A DNA stretch of 64,000 bases from Balaenoptera acutorostrata (lineage: Eukaryota; Chordata; Mammalia; Artiodactyla; Balaenopteridae), in NCBI RefSeq assembly GCF_949987535.1, contig NW_026645848.1:124001-188000 (forward strand), given 5' to 3'. The translations under genes and the position numbers were made by a program. Shown piece after piece: positions 61,512 to 64,000 of the stretch. Position 1 is the first letter of the stretch, and each line of letters begins with the position of its first letter. The notes below the pieces were generated by a model. The model ran no database searches, was not told the DNA's origin, and saw only the letters and a list, made by a program, of their open reading frames with translations.

Positions 61512-63632
61512 GTTCCTTAAAACACTAGTGCTTAGGAAATCTATTGGAGGCAGAAGCCGTCAAGGGTAGCTTAGGGTTAGGGTTAGGGTTAGGGTGAGGG
61601 TTAGGGTACGGCTTAGGGTACGGGTTCGGGGAGGGGTTCGGGTAGGGCGTAGGGTATGGGTTAGGGTTAGGGTTAGGGTTAGTGTTAGGTTTAGGGCTCG
61701 GTTTAGGGTACGGGTTAGGATTAGGGTACGCGTTAGTGTTAGGGTAGGTGTTAGGGTTAGGGTACGCGATAGGGTGAGGTTAGTTATTAAACCTATCCCA
61801 CTCTCTAGATACCCCTTAGCACGTAAAGGAATATTATTTGGGGGTCCAGCCATGGAGAAGAGTTTAGACAATAGGAGAAGATAAGGAACACACCCATTAT
61901 CAAGAAATCACATTAGGATTCTCTTTTTAACCTGTTCCTTAAAACACTAGTGCTTAGGAAATCTATTGGAGGCAGAAGCAGTCAAGGGTAGCTTAGGGTT
62001 AGGGTTAGGGTTAGGGTTAGGGTTAGGGTGAGGGTTAGGGTATGGCTTAGGGTACGGGTTCGGGGAGGGGTTCGGGTAGGGCGTAGGGTATGGGTTAGGG
62101 TTATGGTTAGGGTTAGTGTTAGGGTTAGGGCTCGGTTTAGGGTACGGGTTAGGATTAGGGTACGCGTTAGTGTTAGGGTAGGTGTTAGGGTTAGGGTACG
62201 TGATAGGGTGAGGTTAGTTATTAAACCTATCCCACTCTCTAGATACCCCTTAGCACGTAAAGGACTATTATTTGGGGGTCCAGCCATGGAGAAGAGTTTA
62301 GACACTAGGAGAAGATAAGGAACACACCCATTATCAAGAAATCACATTAGGATTCTCTTTTTAACCTGTTCCTTAAAACACTAGTGCTTAGGAAATCTAT
62401 TGGAGGCAGAAGCAGTCAAGGGTAGCTTAGGGTTAGGGTTAGGGTTAGGGTGAGGGTTAGGGTATGGCTTAGGGTACGGGTTCGGGGAGGGGTTCGGGTA
62501 GGGCCTAGGGTATGGGTTAGGGTTAGGGTTAGGGTTAGTGTTAGGGTTAGGGCTCGGTTTAGGGTACGGGTTAGGATTAGGGTACGCGTTAGGGTTAGGG
62601 TAGGGGTTAGGGTTAGGGTACGCGTTAGGGTGGGGGTAGTTATTAAACCTATCACACTCTCTAGATACCCCTTAGCACGTAAAGGAATATAATTTGGGGG
62701 TCCAACATGGAGAAGAGTTTAGACACGAGGAGAAGATAAGGAACACACCCATTATCAAGAAATCACATTAGGATTCTCTTTTTAACCTGTTCCTTAAAAC
62801 ACTAGTGCTTAGGAAATCTATTGGAGGCAGAAGCAGTCAAGGGTAGCTTAGGGTTAGGGTTAGGGTTAGGGTGAGGGTTAGGGTACGGCTTAGGGTACGG
62901 GTTCGGGGAGGGGTTCGGGTAGGGCGTAGGGTTTGGGTTAGGGTTAGGGTTAGGGCTAGTGTTAGGGTTAGGGCTCGGTTTAGGGTACGGGTTAGGATTA
63001 GGGTACGCGTTAGGGTTAGGGTAGGGGTTAGGGTTAGGGTACGCGTTAGGGTGAGGGTAGTTATTAAACCTATCACACTCTCTAGATACCCCTTAGCACG
63101 TAAAGGAATATTATTTGGGGGTCCAGCCATGGAGAAGAGTTTAGACACGAGGAGAAGATAAGGAACACACCCATTATCAAGAAATCACATTAGGATTCTC
63201 TTTTTAACCTGTTCCTTAAAACACTAGTGCTTAGGAAATCTATTGGAGGCAGAAGCAGTCAAGAGTAGCTTAGGGTTAGTGTTAGGGTTAGGGTGAGGGC
63301 TAGGGTATGGCTTAGGGTACGGGTTCGGGGAGGGGTTCGGGTAGGGCGTAGGGTATGGGTTAGGGTTAGGGTTAGGGCTAGGGTTAGGGTTAGGGCTCGG
63401 TTTAGGGTACGGGTTAGGATTAGGGTACGCGTTAGTGTTAGGGTAGGGGTTAGGGTTAGGGTACGCGTTAGGATGAGGGTAGTTATTAAACCTATCCCAC
63501 TCTCTAGATACCCCTTAGCACTTAAAGGAATATTATTTGTGGGTCCGGCCATGGAGAAGAGTTTAGACACGAGGAGAATATAAGGAACACACCCATTATC
63601 AAGAAATCACATTAGGATTCTCTTTTTAACCT

Positions 63633-64000
63633 GTTCCTTAAAACACTAGTGCTTAGGAAATCTATTGGAGGCAGAAGCAGTCAAGGGTAGCTTAGGGTTA
63701 GGGTTACGGTTAGGGTGAGGGTTAGGGTATGGCGTAGGGTACGGGTTCGGGGAGGGGTTCGGGTAGGGCGTAGGGTATGGGTTAGGGTTAGGGTTAGGGT
63801 TAGTGTTAGGTTTAGGGCCTGGTTTAGGGTACGGGTTAGGATTAGGGTACGCGTTAGTGTTAGGGTAGGTGTTAGGGTTAGGGTACGCGATAGGGTGAGG
63901 TTAGTTATTAAACCTATCCCACTCTCTAGATACCCGTTAGCACGTAAAGGAATATTATTTGGGGGTCCAGCCATGGAGAAGAGTTTAGACAATAGGAGAA
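63633..64000 (+). repeat. Last monomer, cut by the window edge
   Basis: The first 368 bp of a monomer of the TATGGCGTAGGG/GGGCCTGG type (relatives at 46146, 49521 and 50786), with a private GGGTTACGGTTAGGG. The array clearly continues beyond 64000. Confidence 0.92.

Larger units (their letters stand above)
1..64000 (+). repeat. Composite telomere-like satellite array, 422-bp monomer
   Basis: The entire window is a head-to-tail tandem array. I set the monomer start at the motif GTTCCTTAAAACACTAGTGC, which recurs at 374, 796, 1218, 1626, 2048 and so on to 63633, giving 152 starts. About 90 of the 151 complete copies are exactly 422 bp; others are 356, 373, 385, 386, 403, 404, 408-410, 416, 421, 428, 434, 458 or 524 bp. 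Every copy is in the same orientation. Each holds one degenerate TTAGGG half and one non-telomeric half. No single-copy sequence interrupts the array and both ends run out of the window. The monomer carries nested palindromes CACTAGTG, TCTAGA, CCATGG and AATATT, and often ACGCGT. I do not recognise it as a named satellite family. A subtelomeric or interstitial telomere-like location is inferred from the hexamer content. Confidence 0.97.
58547..64000 (+). repeat. Second copy of the 41910-46513 block
   Basis: Monomers start at 58547 (434 bp), 58981 (421), 59402, 59824, 60246, 60668, 61090, 61512, 61934 (434), 62368 (421), 62789, 63211 and 63633. They match 41910, 42338, 42759, 43181, 43603, then (after an extra dimer) 44024, 44446, 44880, 45302, 45724 and 46146. 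Shared private marks are GGGTTCGGCTAGGG, GGGCCTAGGG, AATATAATTTGGG (45201/62687), GTAGGGTTTGGG (45440/62930), CAAGAGTAGC and TTTGTGGGTCCGG. The 62368 copy has lost a base (GTCCAACATGG). Confidence 0.88.

Noticed and set aside
78..63992. Roughly two hundred open frames of 63-145 codons on both strands, with products rich in LTLTLT, RVRVRV or NPYPNP.
   Set aside because: They are read-outs of the stop-free TTAGGG/CCCTAA hexamer. Starts are almost always GTG, which is not a usual eukaryotic initiator. Opposite-strand frames overlap in the same monomer, and single-base losses break them in many copies without consequence. No recognisable domain is present.
1..64000. A true telomere end.
   Set aside because: Exact TTAGGG runs are short (usually four to six units), always followed by fixed imperfect sequence and a non-telomeric half. 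A terminal tract would be long and nearly pure.
1..64000. A CRISPR array, because of regularly spaced repeats.
   Set aside because: The intervening sequence is itself repeated, units are 422 bp, and there are no unique spacers or cas genes.
1..64000. A herpesvirus genome end with host-like telomeric repeats.
   Set aside because: Those viruses carry short telomeric arrays next to viral genes. Here there are no viral genes and the repeat is a 422-bp composite satellite.

Overview
The whole 64-kb window is one uninterrupted head-to-tail satellite array. I count 152 monomers (151 complete). The modal length is 422 bp, found in about 90 copies. There is no gene, RNA gene, transposable element, CRISPR array or single-copy sequence, and neither edge of the array lies inside the window. 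Each monomer has two nearly equal halves. One is a degenerate telomere-like half of about 213 bp, built from TTAGGG and variants (TGAGGG, TTCGGG, TACGGG, TAGTG). The other is a non-telomeric, more AT-rich half of about 209 bp that is well conserved. All copies carry TTAGGG on the + strand and none is inverted.

The host is a eukaryote with TTAGGG-type telomeres, which covers vertebrates, many other metazoans, some fungi and some protists. Array size, the composite subtelomere-like monomer and repeated CG to TG/CA changes at CpG sites favour a large, CpG-methylated genome such as a vertebrate. The species cannot be named from the sequence. The likely location is subtelomeric or an interstitial telomere-like heterochromatin block. 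If canonical polarity holds, the chromosome end lies to the right.

Layout. 1-4559: mixed monomers, including a 373-bp one and a half-and-half recombinant. 4560-12091: a 9-monomer, 3766-bp higher-order repeat (HOR) present twice, with its last three monomers copied again at 12092-13357. 13358-23740: less ordered, with 356-, 386- and 458-bp oddities and a divergent patch at 20921-22108. 23741-36378: a 15-monomer, 6319-bp HOR in two near-identical tandem copies. 36379-39307: a decaying third start. 39308-43180 and 52474-56346: a related 9-monomer block, 13166 bp apart. 48678-51207: a 1265-bp trimer twice. 51630-58136: a 4717-bp unit, once complete and once cut short by a chimeric monomer. 58547-64000: a second copy of 41910-46513 with an extra 844-bp dimer.

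Nothing here works together as genes. The many open frames on both strands follow from the stop-free hexamer and almost all begin at GTG. The interest lies in nested duplication at several scales, traceable fusion monomers, linked-variant subfamilies and hexamer-step length changes. Together they give a readable record of unequal exchange in a telomere-derived satellite.
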